The notes: generated from the sequence alone by a model not told the origin. A stretch of DNA of 64,000 nucleotides from Isoptericola variabilis 225 (GCF_000215105.1 NC_015588.1:2976001-3040000); one strand, 5' to 3'. Shown: positions 7,831-16,619, counted from the first letter of the stretch. Program-made: numbers and translations.

Positions 7831-10437
7831 TCAGGCCGGGTCCTCGGTGATCTCGTCGATGACCTTGCCGTCGAGGACCTGGACGACGAGCGGCACGCCG
7901 ACGAGGCCCGTCGACGCGATGTCGGGGTCGTCGGCCGACGGCTCGTCGTAGTCGACGGCCGGGTGGTCGTCCGCCGTCGGCGCCGGTGCCTGTGCCTGGG
8001 CCCGGTACTCGCGCGCCTGGCGCTCGGCCGCCTGCCGCGGCGTCTCGCGGACCTGCGGCCCCGGCGTTCGGGCCGCCGTCGGGCGCGGTGCAGACCATGA
8101 CGGTGCGACGTCCTCGGGCGGCGGCTCGGGCGCGTCGTCGGGCTCGGGCGGCTCGGAGAGCGGGACGCCGGCGAGCCAGGCGGCGTCGGCGTCGTCGGCC
8201 GCGCTCGGCGCCGCCGCTCCAGGCGCGGGCGCGACCTCCGGCTCGGGCTCAGGCGCTGGCGGCGTGGACACGGCCTCGGGCTCGGGCGCCGCCTCGTCGG
8301 CCGGTGCGCCAGGCCGCTCGGCGAGCGCGACGGCGGACCGCGGCGCGTCGACGGCACCGACGCGGGCACCGGCCTCGGGCCGCCCGACGGGCGCGATCGC
8401 CGACGCGGGGCTCGCGGCCGACCGCGCTGCCGACCCCGGAGGCGTGACGGCGGGCCAGCCGCCGTCATCGGTATCGGCAGGTCGTGCCGTGACGCCGGGC
8501 GAGGTCGCCGGTGCACCGGACTCCGGGGACGCCGCGGAGCTGCCGCCCGGGCCGGCCGGCGCGGACGGTCCCGGAACGCCGGCTCCGCCTCCCCCGGCCG
8601 GGCCGCCCGAGGAATCACCGCGGCCCTCGTCGATCGTCGCCTCGACCCGGACCTGGACGCCGAGCGTCTGGTAGACGGACTCTGCCACCGCGTCGATGTG
8701 CCGCGGCTGGGAGAACGTCCGGGCCATGCCCGCCGCGGTGAAGCCGAGGCGCAGCAGACCGGCCTCGAGCGAGATCACCTGCGCATTGGGGCCGACCAGC
8801 GCCCGCGTCACGGGGCTGCCGATGTTGGCGACGACCTCGTCCCACCGGCGGCGCACCACCTCGGCCGTGACACCGGCCGTCGTTTCCGGCTCGCTGGGTG
8901 CCGGCTCGCTCGGCGCCGGCTCGCTCGGCGCCGGAGGCGTCGCCGTTGCTGCAGGTTCGGGCGCTACCTCGGCACCTTCACGCGCTACTTCGGCGTCGTG
9001 GTGCGCTACTTCGGCACCCTCAGGCGCTACCTCGACGTCCGGCCGCGCTACCTCAGTGTCCTCGCGCGCTACCTCGGCGTCCGGCCGCGCTACTTCGGCG
9101 TCCTCGCGCGCTACCTCGGCGGGGGCAGGCGTCGCGGTGCGCTTCGCCTCGAGCGCGGCACGCACGGCCGCGGCGCCGGAGAGCCCCGACGCCGCCGGGG
9201 CGGGCGCGTCAGCCGTCACGTCGTCGTCCCGACGCGGGGCCGCACCGGGCGCCGCGACGGCCGCCACCACGCCGCCGCGCTCCAGGCGGTCGATGCGGGC
9301 GGCGAGGCCGGCGGTGCCGTCGTCGGCGCCCGGCAGGAGCAGCCGCGCGCACAGCAGCTCGAGGTGGAGCCGGGGCGACGTCGCGCCGGTCATCTCGGTG
9401 AGCGCCGCGTTGACGAGGTCGGCCGCGCGCGACAGCTCCGAGACACCCAGCCGCGACGCCTGCTGGCGCATGCGCTCGAGCTGGTCCGCCGGCAGCCCGC
9501 GAAGCACCGCGTCCGCGGCGTCGCCCGAGACGGCGATGACGATGAGGTCGCGCAGGCGCTCGAGCACGTCCTCGACGAAGCGCCGCGGCTCGTGACCCGA
9601 GGCGATGACCTGGTCGACGACGCGGAAGATCGACGCGCCGTCGCGCGCGGCGAGCGCGTCCACGACGTCGTCGAGCAGCGTGGCGTGCGTGAACCCGAGG
9701 AGCCCGACCGCGACGTCGTACTCGACGACGCCGCCCGATGCTCCCGCGATGAGCTGGTCGAGGACCGAGAGCGAGTCGCGCACCGAGCCCCCGCCCGCGC
9801 GGGTCACGAGCGGGACCACGCCGGCGCCGAGCTCGATGCCCTCGGCCGCGCAGAGCTGCTCGAGGTAGGGGCCCAGCACGTCGGGCGGGACGAGCCGGAA
9901 CGGGTAGTGGTGCGTCCGCGAGCGGATGGTGCCGATGACCTTGTCGGGCTCCGTCGTCGCGAAGACGAACTTCACATGGGGCGGCGGCTCCTCGACGATC
10001 TTCAGCAGCGCGTTGAAGCCCTGCGGCGTGACCATGTGGGCCTCGTCGAGGATGAAGATCTTGTACCGGTCGCGGGCCGGGGCGAACGTCGCACGCTCGC
10101 GCAGGTCGCGCGCGTCGTCGACGCCGTTGTGGCTCGCGGCGTCGATCTCGACGACGTCGAGCGAGCCGGGACCGCCGCGCGCCAGCTCGCGGCACGAGTC
10201 GCACTCGCCGCACGGGGTGTCGAGCGGCTTGTCGGGGGTGTTCCGCGCGCAGTTGAGGGTGCGGGCGAGGATGCGCGCGCTCGTCGTCTTGCCGCACCCG
10301 CGCGGGCCGGAGAAGAGGTACGCGTGGCTGACGCGCCCGCTGCGCAGCGCCTGCATCAGCGGCCCGGTGACGTGGTCCTGGCCGATCACCTCGGCGAACG
10401 TCTCGGGCCGGTAGCGGCGGTACAGAGCGGTGGTCAC
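7831..10437 (-). CDS. dnaX: DNA polymerase III subunits gamma and tau
   Basis: 868 residues from a GTG at 10435-10437 (VTTALYRRYRPETFAEVIGQ, the canonical N-terminus). The AAA+ clamp-loader ATPase follows: Walker A GPRGCGKTTSARILA at about residue 43, the four-Cys zinc site (LNCARN...CGECDSC), Walker B FILDEAHM, sensor 1 and the arginine region. The clamp-loader collar helices run to about residue 370. The rest is an Ala/Pro/Glu-rich linker and the tau tail that binds the polymerase and helicase. The linker contains an unusual heptapeptide array (EVARxDA-type units, about residues 437-492) encoded by eight exact 21-bp units; see the repeat entry. The last about 20 residues (GLVGVPLVVQVLDGKVIDEI) match the conserved actinobacterial C-terminus. 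An actinobacterial dnaX often makes only tau; no frameshift site was identified here. Confidence 0.95.
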   Translation of the reverse strand: MTTALYRRYRPETFAEVIGQDHVTGPLMQALRSGRVSHAYLFSGPRGCGKTTSARILARTLNCARNTPDKPLDTPCGECDSCRELARGGPGSLDVVEIDAASHNGVDDARDLRERATFAPARDRYKIFILDEAHMVTPQGFNALLKIVEEPPPHVKFVFATTEPDKVIGTIRSRTHHYPFRLVPPDVLGPYLEQLCAAEGIELGAGVVPLVTRAGGGSVRDSLSVLDQLIAGASGGVVEYDVAVGLLGFTHATLLDDVVDALAARDGASIFRVVDQVIASGHEPRRFVEDVLERLRDLIVIAVSGDAADAVLRGLPADQLERMRQQASRLGVSELSRAADLVNAALTEMTGATSPRLHLELLCARLLLPGADDGTAGLAARIDRLERGGVVAAVAAPGAAPRRDDDVTADAPAPAASGLSGAAAVRAALEAKRTATPAPAEVAREDAEVARPDAEVAREDTEVARPDVEVAPEGAEVAHHDAEVAREGAEVAPEPAATATPPAPSEPAPSEPAPSEPETTAGVTAEVVRRRWDEVVANIGSPVTRALVGPNAQVISLEAGLLRLGFTAAGMARTFSQPRHIDAVAESVYQTLGVQVRVEATIDEGRGDSSGGPAGGGGAGVPGPSAPAGPGGSSAASPESGAPATSPGVTARPADTDDGGWPAVTPPGSAARSAASPASAIAPVGRPEAGARVGAVDAPRSAVALAERPGAPADEAAPEPEAVSTPPAPEPEPEVAPAPGAAAPSAADDADAAWLAGVPLSEPPEPDDAPEPPPEDVAPSWSAPRPTAARTPGPQVRETPRQAAERQAREYRAQAQAPAPTADDHPAVDYDEPSADDPDIASTGLVGVPLVVQVLDGKVIDEITEDPA
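8961..9128. repeat. GCGCTAC tandem array 1: eight 21-bp units inside dnaX
   Basis: Eight consecutive units, each exactly 21 bp, each opening with GCGCTAC(C/T)TC on the + strand, mostly followed by GGCG or GGCACC. On the coding (minus) strand each unit gives seven residues of the form EVAR(E/P)DA. The same core word builds the intergenic arrays at 28755, 29309 and 47072, but those with a regular period use 20 bp. Only here is the unit length a multiple of three. Confidence 0.9.
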
Positions 10438-10693
10438 CCCCGCAACGATAGACGCCCCGACCGACACCCCGGCAGCCCCCGTCCACAGACCCCGGCGGTG
10501 CCCCGTCGTCGCGAGAGGCCCGCGATCCGTGAACGCGAAGTACGTGCGGAACTGCTCGCCGACTGCCGTGGGCGTCGACCCTGAGGGCCGGCGCAGCGAG
10601 ACCGGGGAGTTCGATGCCAGCACGTCGAGCCCGCGCGGCGCGTCCGGCTGGAAGGCGAGCGGGAAGGCGTCGCTCGCCGTCATCGAGGTATAC

Positions 10694-10733
10694 GCGAGCG
10701 CCCGGCCCTGGGCTCGGTGGGCCGGGCGCTCGC
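10694..10733 (-). terminator. perfect 15-bp hairpin after the broken secreted-protein fragment
   Basis: Arms 10694-10708 and 10719-10733 pair perfectly (GCGAGCGCCCGGCCC) around a 10-nt loop, 9 bp past the stop of the fragment at 10743. The interval 10438-10693 between this hairpin and the dnaX start shows no convincing coding region or other signal on either strand. Confidence 0.75.
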
Positions 10734-10742
10734 GCTCTCGGG

Positions 10743-11397
10743 TCAGTCCGTGCGGACGGCCAGACCGTCGATCCGTACCGGCTTCTTGTTGCTCGTCACC
10801 AGCGTCAGCTCGCCGCTGCGCGGTGCCGTCCAGTCGGCCACCGGGACCAGCACACGGGTCCCCCCCGGTCCTGGAGTCGAGCGACACGCTGCCCACCCGG
10901 GCACCGTCGACCAGGACGTCGACCTTGCCGTCACCGCTCGCCGTCGTGACGACGAGCGCGACACCGGTCGCGCCCTCGATGCGGGTCCGCAGGGTCGCGT
11001 CCTTCTGTACGGCAACCGAGTACGAGCCGCCGAACGCGGCCGCGTCGGTGACACTCGACCAGCCGGACGACCGCGCCAGCTCCGTGTCGTCGATCGGCAC
11101 GGTGAACGTCCGCACCTCGGGGGTCGGGTCGGTGTTGCCCGTGACATCGACGGCCGCGACCGAGAACACGTGCGTCCCTCCGGCGAGCCCCGTCAGCGTG
11201 ACGGAGCTCCCGGTGCAGCCCACCGGCTCGTCGTCGAGCATGCACGTGAACCGTCCCGGCTCGCTCGAGGAGTAGGAGAAGGTCACCTCCCGGTCGACGA
11301 GGTACGCACCGTCGGCCGGTCCGTCCGTGATGGTCGTGGTCGGCGGCTCGGTGTCCGGCAGGACGATCTCGAAGTCGGCGTCGTTGACGTCGTGCAC
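10743..11397 (-). pseudogene. Fragment of a secreted Ig-like/Big-domain protein, truncated and frameshifted
   Basis: Reading leftward, the frame encodes an Ig-like module common in secreted actinobacterial proteins (PDTEPPTTTITDGPADG, FTCMLDDEPVGC, GTHVFSVAAVDVTGNTDPTP), then a beta-rich lectin-like segment (GGSYSVAVQKDATLRTR, GKVDVLVDGARVG). At a run of seven C (10860-10866) the frame shifts; the real C-terminus (ELTLVTSNKKPVRIDGLAV) continues in another frame to the stop at 10743. There is no signal peptide and no ribosome site, and the 5' end lies against the metI stop, so the gene has lost its N-terminal portion. It is a relic of a glycan-acting exoprotein. The single-base lesion in a homopolymer could be a sequence error; the missing N-terminus could not. 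Confidence 0.7.
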
Positions 11398-11431
11398 CTG
11401 TGGCGGCGCCTGACGGACGTGTGACGGCGCG

Positions 11432-12088
11432 TCAGCGCCGCAACGCCCGGCGCGCCAGCGCGTTCCCGAGCAGCTGCACGAGCTGCACGATGGCGATGAT
11501 GAGCACGACGACCGTCGCGGTGACGGCCCAGTCGTACTGCCGGTAGCCGTGGACGATCGCGAAGTCGCCGAGGCCGCCGGCGCCGAGGTAGCCGCCGATC
11601 GCCGACATGTCGAGCACGCCGACGAACAGGAACGTGTACCCGAGGATCAGCGGCGAGAGCGCCTCGGGGACCAGTACCGTGCGGACGATCCGCAGCGGCG
11701 ACGCCCCCATCGCACGCGCGGCCTCGACCACGCCCGGGTCGATCGACACGAGGTTCTGCTCCACGAGCCGCGCGAAGACGAACGACGCCATGACGCACAT
11801 CGCGAACGTGAACGCCTCGATGCCGATGGCCCGCCCGACGACGGCCCGCGTCAGCGGCCCGAGCGCCGCGAGGAAGATGATGAACGGCACGGGCCGGACG
11901 ACGTTGACCGCGACGTTGAGCACGGCGAACACCAGGCGGTTCTCGAGCAGGTTGCCCGGCCGGGTGAGGTAGAGCCCGAGCCCCAGCGCGAGCCCGACGA
12001 ACCCGCCCACCACCAGGGTGATGAGCACCATGTACGCGGTCTGGCCGGCCGCCTCCCACAGCAGCGGGCCGAGACGGTCCCAGCTCAT
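11432..12088 (-). CDS. metI: Methionine ABC transporter permease
   Basis: 218 residues with five to six membrane helices. The BPD_transp_1 fold is clear, including the EAA loop (VVEAARAMGASPLRIVRTVLVPEA) that docks on the ATPase, and the family-typical N-terminus (GQTAYMVLITLVVGGFVG) and GGLGDFAI segment. It imports D/L-methionine together with the neighbouring ATPase and lipoprotein. Its ATG overlaps the metN stop by 4 bp (ATGA, 12085-12088), giving the order metQ-metN-metI in one operon read leftward. Confidence 0.93.
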   Translation of the reverse strand: MSWDRLGPLLWEAAGQTAYMVLITLVVGGFVGLALGLGLYLTRPGNLLENRLVFAVLNVAVNVVRPVPFIIFLAALGPLTRAVVGRAIGIEAFTFAMCVMASFVFARLVEQNLVSIDPGVVEAARAMGASPLRIVRTVLVPEALSPLILGYTFLFVGVLDMSAIGGYLGAGGLGDFAIVHGYRQYDWAVTATVVVLIIAIVQLVQLLGNALARRALRR

Positions 12089-13224
12089 CGCGAGCTCCTC
12101 TCGTCGTTCGTCGGGTCGTCGGTCGTCGGGTCGTCGTTCGCCGGTCGGTGCACGACGGCGGAGGGGTCGTCGTGCGGGTCGGCCGCGGTCCCGTGGTCGA
12201 CGACGTCGGTCACGGCCCGCAGGCCGGCGAGCGCGCCGGCCACCGCGCCGTCGGGCCCCACGAGCTCGAGCGTGAGCGACCCGAAGGCGCGCTCCGCGAC
12301 CTCGGTGATGCCGCCGTAGACGATCGTGCCGTCGACGCCGTGCTCGCGGAGGACGTGCGTGACCTGAGCCGAGGAGCCGGACACCTCGTCGACGCGGACG
12401 GTGACGATGCGGCCGGGGTGCCGCTCGCGCAGCCGGGCGAGCACCGCGGGCGACGGCCGGTCCTTGAGCGCCGAGGCGACGAACCGGCGCGTCACCGGGT
12501 GCCGCGGCGCGCTGAAGACCTGGTAGGCGTCGCCGAGCTCGACGACCTTCCCGTGCTCCATGACCGCGACGCGGTGGCAGATCGAGCGCACGACGTCCAT
12601 CTCGTGCGTGATGACGACGACCGTGATGCCGAGCTCGCGGTTGACGCGACGCAGCAGCGCCAGGACGTCGGCCGTCGTCTCGGGGTCGAGCGCGGACGTC
12701 GCCTCGTCGGCCAGGAGGATCTTCGGGTTCGTGGCGAGCGCGCGGGCGATCCCCACGCGCTGCTTCTGCCCGCCCGAGAGCGCAGAGGGGTAGACGTCGG
12801 CCTTGTCGCCGATCCCGACGAAGTCGAGCAGCTCGCGCACGCGCTCGCGGCGGCGCTCGCGCGGCCAGCCCGCGACCTCGAGCGGGTACGCGACGTTGCC
12901 GGCGACCGTCCGCGACGAGAGCAGGTTGAACTGCTGGAAGATCATGCCGATCCCCGCGCGCACGGGCCGCAGGCGCGCCTCGCTCAGCCCGGTGAGGTCG
13001 GTGCCGTCGACGACGACCGACCCGGCGGTGGCAGTCTCGAGCGCGTTGATGAGCCGCACGAGCGTGGACTTGCCGGCGCCCGAGTAGCCGATGACGCCGA
13101 AGATCTCGCCGGCGTGCACGTCGAGCGTGACGCCGTCGACGGCCCGCACCTCGCGAGCGCCCCCGCGGCGCCGACCAGGGAAGACCTTGGTGGCGCCGCG
13201 GAAGCTGATGATCGGGGCCGTCAT
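12085..13224 (-). CDS. metN: Methionine ABC transporter ATP-binding protein
   Basis: 379 residues. Walker A GYSGAGKSTLVR at about residue 47, Q-loop IFQQFNLL, signature LSGGQKQRVGIARAL, Walker B ILLADEATSALD and H-loop ITHEMDVV are all intact. The C-terminal NIL (ACT-like) domain at about 270-345 (VTVRVDEVSGSSAQVTHVLR) is the methionine-sensing regulatory domain found in MetN. The extreme C-terminus is an Asp/Pro-rich tail (DDPSAVVHRPANDDPTTDDP) of unknown use. ATG at 13224 shares one base with the metQ stop; the 3' end overlaps metI by 4 bp. Confidence 0.94.
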   Translation of the reverse strand: MTAPIISFRGATKVFPGRRRGGAREVRAVDGVTLDVHAGEIFGVIGYSGAGKSTLVRLINALETATAGSVVVDGTDLTGLSEARLRPVRAGIGMIFQQFNLLSSRTVAGNVAYPLEVAGWPRERRRERVRELLDFVGIGDKADVYPSALSGGQKQRVGIARALATNPKILLADEATSALDPETTADVLALLRRVNRELGITVVVITHEMDVVRSICHRVAVMEHGKVVELGDAYQVFSAPRHPVTRRFVASALKDRPSPAVLARLRERHPGRIVTVRVDEVSGSSAQVTHVLREHGVDGTIVYGGITEVAERAFGSLTLELVGPDGAVAGALAGLRAVTDVVDHGTAADPHDDPSAVVHRPANDDPTTDDPTNDERSSR

Positions 13225-14123
13225 CAGCCCTGGGCCTGCAGGTTGGTCTCGATCTCCTCGAGGATCTCCTGCAGCTCCGCCGGGTCGTTGTTCTTGATGA
13301 CGCCGGTGCCGCCCGACGCCTCGAGGACGCCGGCCTCGACCTCGGGGGTGTGGAAGATGTCGACGAGCTTGGCGACCGTCTCGTCGTCCGCGTCCTCGGC
13401 GCGCGCGACCCACACGTTGATGTACGGCTCGGCCGCGGCCGAGTCCGGGTCGTCCGAGAAGATCGCGTCGTCCGCGGTGAGGCCCGCGTCGCCGACGAAG
13501 TCGTTGTTGATGATCGAGGCGTCGACGTCCTGCAGCGCGAGCGCCGTCTGGGCCGCGTCGACCGGCGTGACGGTGACCTTCGACTCCTCGGCGATCACGT
13601 CGGCCGGCGTCGAGAACGAGTTGCCGCCGTCGCGCAGCGTGAGCAGGCCGGCCTCCTGGAGCACGAGGAGCGCGCGCGCCTGGTTGGTCTCGTCGTTGGG
13701 GATGGCGATCTCGCCACCCTCGGGGATCTCCTCGACCGAGCCGTGCTTCGCCGAGTACAGCGCGAGCGGGTAGACCGCCGTCGCGCCCACGGGCGTGAGG
13801 TCCGCGCCGCTGGCCACGTTGTAGCCCGCGAGGAACTGCAGGTGCTGGAACTGGTTGAGGTCGAGGTCGCCGTCCGACAGTCCCTGGTTGGGCAGCTGGT
13901 AGTCGGAGAAGTTGACGATCTCGACGGTGATGCCCTCCTCGGCCGCGGCCTCGGTGAACGTGGTCCAGTAGTCCTCGCCCGCGGAGACGACGCCGATGCG
14001 GATCGGGTCCTCGGCGGTGCCGGCCGACAGGCCGGCGGTCGCGCCGGCGTCGGCGCCGCAGCCCGCGAGCGCCAGGGTGCCGGCGGCCGCGAGGGCGGTG
14101 AGGGAGAAGAGCTTGCGAGACAT
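13224..14123 (-). CDS. metQ: Methionine-binding lipoprotein
   Basis: 299 residues with a lipoprotein signal peptide ending in the lipobox LALAGC (Cys about residue 22), so the mature protein is lipid-anchored outside the membrane. The periplasmic-binding-protein NlpA/MetQ fold is shown by IRIGVVSAGEDYW, NFSDYQLPNQGLSDGDLDLN and FQHLQFL, with the substrate-binding Asn in SIINNDFV. The RBS GGAAGGA is 6 nt before the ATG. It is the first gene of the metQNI operon, with an untranslated leader of up to about 300 nt (14124-14420). Confidence 0.93.
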   Translation of the reverse strand: MSRKLFSLTALAAAGTLALAGCGADAGATAGLSAGTAEDPIRIGVVSAGEDYWTTFTEAAAEEGITVEIVNFSDYQLPNQGLSDGDLDLNQFQHLQFLAGYNVASGADLTPVGATAVYPLALYSAKHGSVEEIPEGGEIAIPNDETNQARALLVLQEAGLLTLRDGGNSFSTPADVIAEESKVTVTPVDAAQTALALQDVDASIINNDFVGDAGLTADDAIFSDDPDSAAAEPYINVWVARAEDADDETVAKLVDIFHTPEVEAGVLEASGGTGVIKNNDPAELQEILEEIETNLQAQG

Positions 14124-14304
14124 GGGTGTCCTTCCGGGTGGACGACGGCGCGCACGGGTTCGCCGTGACACGGCCGTCGTGGAGGTGCTCGGGGGGCGGC
14201 GGGCCGCGGCCATCAGCGCGCGGCGGGCGCAGGTACGGGGGTGGCCCGGGCCGTCGGGAGGACGGCGGGCCGTGCGGCAGGTCAGGTGCCTGGGAGGGCC
14301 TGGG

Positions 14305-14400
14305 TCAGGCGCCGCACATTCGGTCCGCGGGCATCGCGGCACACCGCACGACGACGCCGGGTCGCGTGGTCGGGGCGGCTGCGGTCACGATGCGGGACAT
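14305..14400 (-). other. possible leader peptide ORF upstream of metQ
   Basis: A 31-codon ORF starting ATG at 14398-14400 (begins MSRIVTAAAP, ends PADRMCGA) lies in the 408-bp interval between metQ and lgt, on the metQ strand and about 180 bp before its start. It contains two Cys and two internal Met codons, which would suit amino-acid-responsive attenuation of a sulfur-amino-acid transporter. No ribosome site or alternative hairpins were established. The rest of 14124-14531 shows no recognisable S-box or other riboswitch. Confidence 0.25.
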
Positions 14401-14531
14401 GCCCACAAGGTGAACACCCGGCGGAGGGATCCACCAACTCGGCCGGGGCCAAATCTCACTCTGCGGACGAAACGGTGTCCGCATCGTGGAGGAAGGTCGG
14501 GCGTCGTGCAGCAGGTCACATCCGCGCAGGT

Positions 14532-15482
14532 CTAGGCACGGTCGTCGCGCGTGCCCGCCGGCTCGGCGTCGCCCGCCTCCTGCGCCGGCTCGCGCCCGGG
14601 GACGTACACCGACGTCTCGGGCTCGGCGTGGCGCCGGCCCTGGACCACGAAGATGCCGACGCCCAGCAGGACGGCCGCGCCGGCCGTCCAGATGTTCGCC
14701 GGGACGCCGAGGGGCGCGGTGCTCGTCGGGTCGATCCGCAGCGCCTCGAGCCACGTACGGCCGAGGCCGTACCAGACGAGGTAGAGCGCGAACAGCCGCC
14801 CCCAGCGGAGCCCCGGCCCGGGGCTCAGGCCTGCCGCGACGCGGGCCGCCGCGCGCCGCACCGAACGGCGCTCGAGCACGAGCAGCACCGCCACCCCGGC
14901 GAGGTTCCACAGCATCTCGTAGAGGAACAGCGGGTGGAACAGCGTGCCGGCCGGCGTCCCGTCGGGGAACATCGCGGCGTCGGGCGAGATCTCCAGGCCC
15001 CACGGCAGCGTGGTCGGCGACCCGAAGAGCTCCTGGTTGAACCAGTTCCCGAGCCGGCCGATCGCCTGCGCGAGCAGCATGGCCGGCGCGAGCGCGTCGG
15101 CGAACGACCAGAAGCGCAGGCCGGCGATACGGCAGGCGACGAGGACGCCGAGCGCGCCGCCGATCAGGGAGCCGAAGATCGCGATCCCGCCCTCCCAGAT
15201 CCGCACCCACTCCCAGGGGTCCGAGCCGGGGCCGGTGTAGTCGCCCAGGTGGGTGAGCACGTGGTAGATCCGCGCGACGACGATGCCGCACGGCACGGCC
15301 CACATGACGACGTCGAGCGTCACGTCCCCCACGGCGCCGCGCGCCCGCAGGCGTCGGTGCGTGAGCACGGTCGCCGCGGCGATGCCGGCCAGGAGGCACA
15401 GCGCGTAGGTCTGGATGGTGATCGGGCCCAGGGCGATCTGGGACCACACCGGGTCAGGACTGGGGATGCTGCCCGGAAGCAT
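14532..15482 (-). CDS. lgt: Prolipoprotein diacylglyceryl transferase
   Basis: 316 residues, polytopic membrane enzyme that transfers diacylglycerol from phosphatidylglycerol to the lipobox Cys of prolipoproteins such as MetQ. The N-terminus (PVWSQIALGPITIQTYALC) and the Lgt signature (AIGRLGNWFNQELFGSPTTLPW, read with breaks) with the essential Arg/Asn region are present, as is HPLFLYEMLWN. The ATG at 15482 is chosen over an upstream in-frame start because the latter would run into the SRP RNA gene. The charged C-terminal tail after residue 270 is not conserved in the family. Confidence 0.93.
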   Translation of the reverse strand: MLPGSIPSPDPVWSQIALGPITIQTYALCLLAGIAAATVLTHRRLRARGAVGDVTLDVVMWAVPCGIVVARIYHVLTHLGDYTGPGSDPWEWVRIWEGGIAIFGSLIGGALGVLVACRIAGLRFWSFADALAPAMLLAQAIGRLGNWFNQELFGSPTTLPWGLEISPDAAMFPDGTPAGTLFHPLFLYEMLWNLAGVAVLLVLERRSVRRAAARVAAGLSPGPGLRWGRLFALYLVWYGLGRTWLEALRIDPTSTAPLGVPANIWTAGAAVLLGVGIFVVQGRRHAEPETSVYVPGREPAQEAGDAEPAGTRDDRA

Positions 15483-15507
15483 GGGCCCACCGTACCGACA
15501 AAAGAAA

Positions 15508-15597
15508 GGACCCCCCGCACACCCACCAGAGCTCACCTACCCTTGCTGCCTTCCGGCCCTGGGGGAGTTCGGCGAGATGATGCCGCACGAGGGGTCT
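15508..15597 (-). ncRNA. ffs: Signal recognition particle 4.5S-type RNA
   Basis: The reverse strand contains the hallmark SRP domain IV loop GGGCCGGAAGGCAGCA followed by AGGGTAGGTGAGC. The ends pair (GACCCC at the 5' end with GGGGTC at the 3' end), giving a single long hairpin of about 90 nt, the normal small bacterial form. A T-rich stretch (TTTCTTTTG) follows and probably terminates it, 25 bp before lgt. Ends are estimated from the base pairing. Confidence 0.9.
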
Positions 15598-15755
15598 GCT
15601 CCCTACCCTAACCGAGACCCCGGCCCGCCCCGAAACCGGGCGGCGTCGGCGGCCCGCCGGCGAGACCACCGTCACCCCGGGGCGATTCGGAGCCAGCGGT
15701 CCCGGTCCGGTATCCTGCTGGGGCTGCCCGCGTCCCGACGCAGGTGGCGCCACCA

Positions 15756-15840
15756 GGAGGATTCGCCTAGCGGCCTATGGCGCACGCTTGGAAAGCGTGT
15801 TGGGTTCACGCCCTCGGGGGTTCGAATCCCCCATCCTCCG
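15756..15840 (+). tRNA. tRNA-Ser(GGA)
   Basis: The acceptor strands GGAGGAT and ATCCTCC pair; the anticodon stem-loop CACGC-TTGGAAA-GCGTG gives anticodon GGA (serine, UCC/UCU). A long variable arm typical of tRNA-Ser and the T-loop GGTTCGAATCC are visible. The 3' CCA is not encoded. Confidence 0.95.
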
Positions 15841-15847
15841 CCGGTCA

Positions 15848-15886
15848 CGAAGGGCCCGCACCGTCTGGGTGCGGGCCCTTCGTCGT
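15848..15886 (+). terminator. terminator of tRNA-Ser(GGA)
   Basis: A perfect 15-bp stem (CGAAGGGCCCGCACC and complement, 15848-15862 with 15868-15882) with a 5-nt loop lies directly after the tRNA, followed by a short T-rich stretch. Confidence 0.85.
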
Positions 15887-15924
15887 TCTCGCTCTTCTCC
15901 GCGAGGTCGTACCTCGGCGACAGG

Positions 15925-16425
15925 TCAGCCGCGGCGCAGGCCGCGGATCGCGGCGGCGGCCAGCAGGCCGAGCGCGACGCCGGCGGCGAGCGCACGCCCG
16001 TCGGGCACGGAGGGCCGGATGGGATGCCAGGTGCTGCGCCCGTGGGCGATCTCGACGTAGCCGAGCGGGCGCACGTGGGCGCCGCCGCCTCCTCCCCCGC
16101 CGTCGCCGCCCTCGGTGGCCCCGGCGCCCGGGCCGGCCTGCGCGGTGGTGCCGTCGGCGGACTTCCACCCGCCCCCGGCGCCGCCGCCGAACCCCAGGGC
16201 GGCCCGGGCGACCGGCACGATCGTCACGTCGCCGTGCGTGATCGGCTCGCCGTAGACGGCACGCACGCTCGCGTGCCCGCCCAGCGCCGCGGCGATCCGC
16301 TCGACGAGAGCCACAGCCCGGGTGGGCTCGCCGTCCGGGGCGGGCGCGCCGGGCACGCCGCGCGGTGCCGACCCATCGCCTCGTGCGCGCGACGTCGCCT
16401 CGTCGGGGCTCACGACATCGGACAT
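15925..16425 (-). CDS. GerW/YtfJ-family protein
   Basis: 166 residues. The GerW (sporulation protein YtfJ) domain is recognisable: VRAVYGEPITHGDVTIVPVA, a Gly-rich centre (GFGGGAGGGW and GGDGGGGGGGA) and GYVEIAHGRSTWHPI, ending in one hydrophobic segment (ALAAGVALGLLAAAAI) that may anchor it in the membrane. In spore formers the family is tied to germination, but non-sporulating actinobacteria carry it commonly with unknown function. A strong RBS (TAGGAGGAAACC) precedes the ATG at 16425. It is divergent from the GH35 gene. Confidence 0.83.
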   Translation of the reverse strand: MSDVVSPDEATSRARGDGSAPRGVPGAPAPDGEPTRAVALVERIAAALGGHASVRAVYGEPITHGDVTIVPVARAALGFGGGAGGGWKSADGTTAQAGPGAGATEGGDGGGGGGGAHVRPLGYVEIAHGRSTWHPIRPSVPDGRALAAGVALGLLAAAAIRGLRRG

Positions 16426-16619
16426 GGTTTCCTCCTAAGGTGTTGGTCAGCCTCGACCGCAGCACGAGCTCGACGAGGGTGAGCGTGGTCGACGTCGACG
16501 CGGTGGCCGACGGCAGTCTTCACGAGACGAGCATCGTCCGGTCGACGACGGCGCACCCGCAGGCGCACCGGCCGGGCCCGCCGTCGTGCACCACCCATCA
16601 CCGAAAGGCACGTCCCCCC

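Noticed and set aside
10438..10693. Coding gene between dnaX and the hairpin at 10694
   Set aside because: Open frames exist on both strands but show no ribosome site, domain or codon-position signal.
11580..11600. Extra GCTACCTCGGCG copy in metI
   Set aside because: It encodes the conserved GGYLGAGG stretch of MetI and is single-copy, so the match to the repeat core is most likely chance codon use.
14124..14531. SAM riboswitch upstream of metQNI
   Set aside because: None of the conserved S-box, SAM-II or SAM-IV core sequences could be found in the leader.
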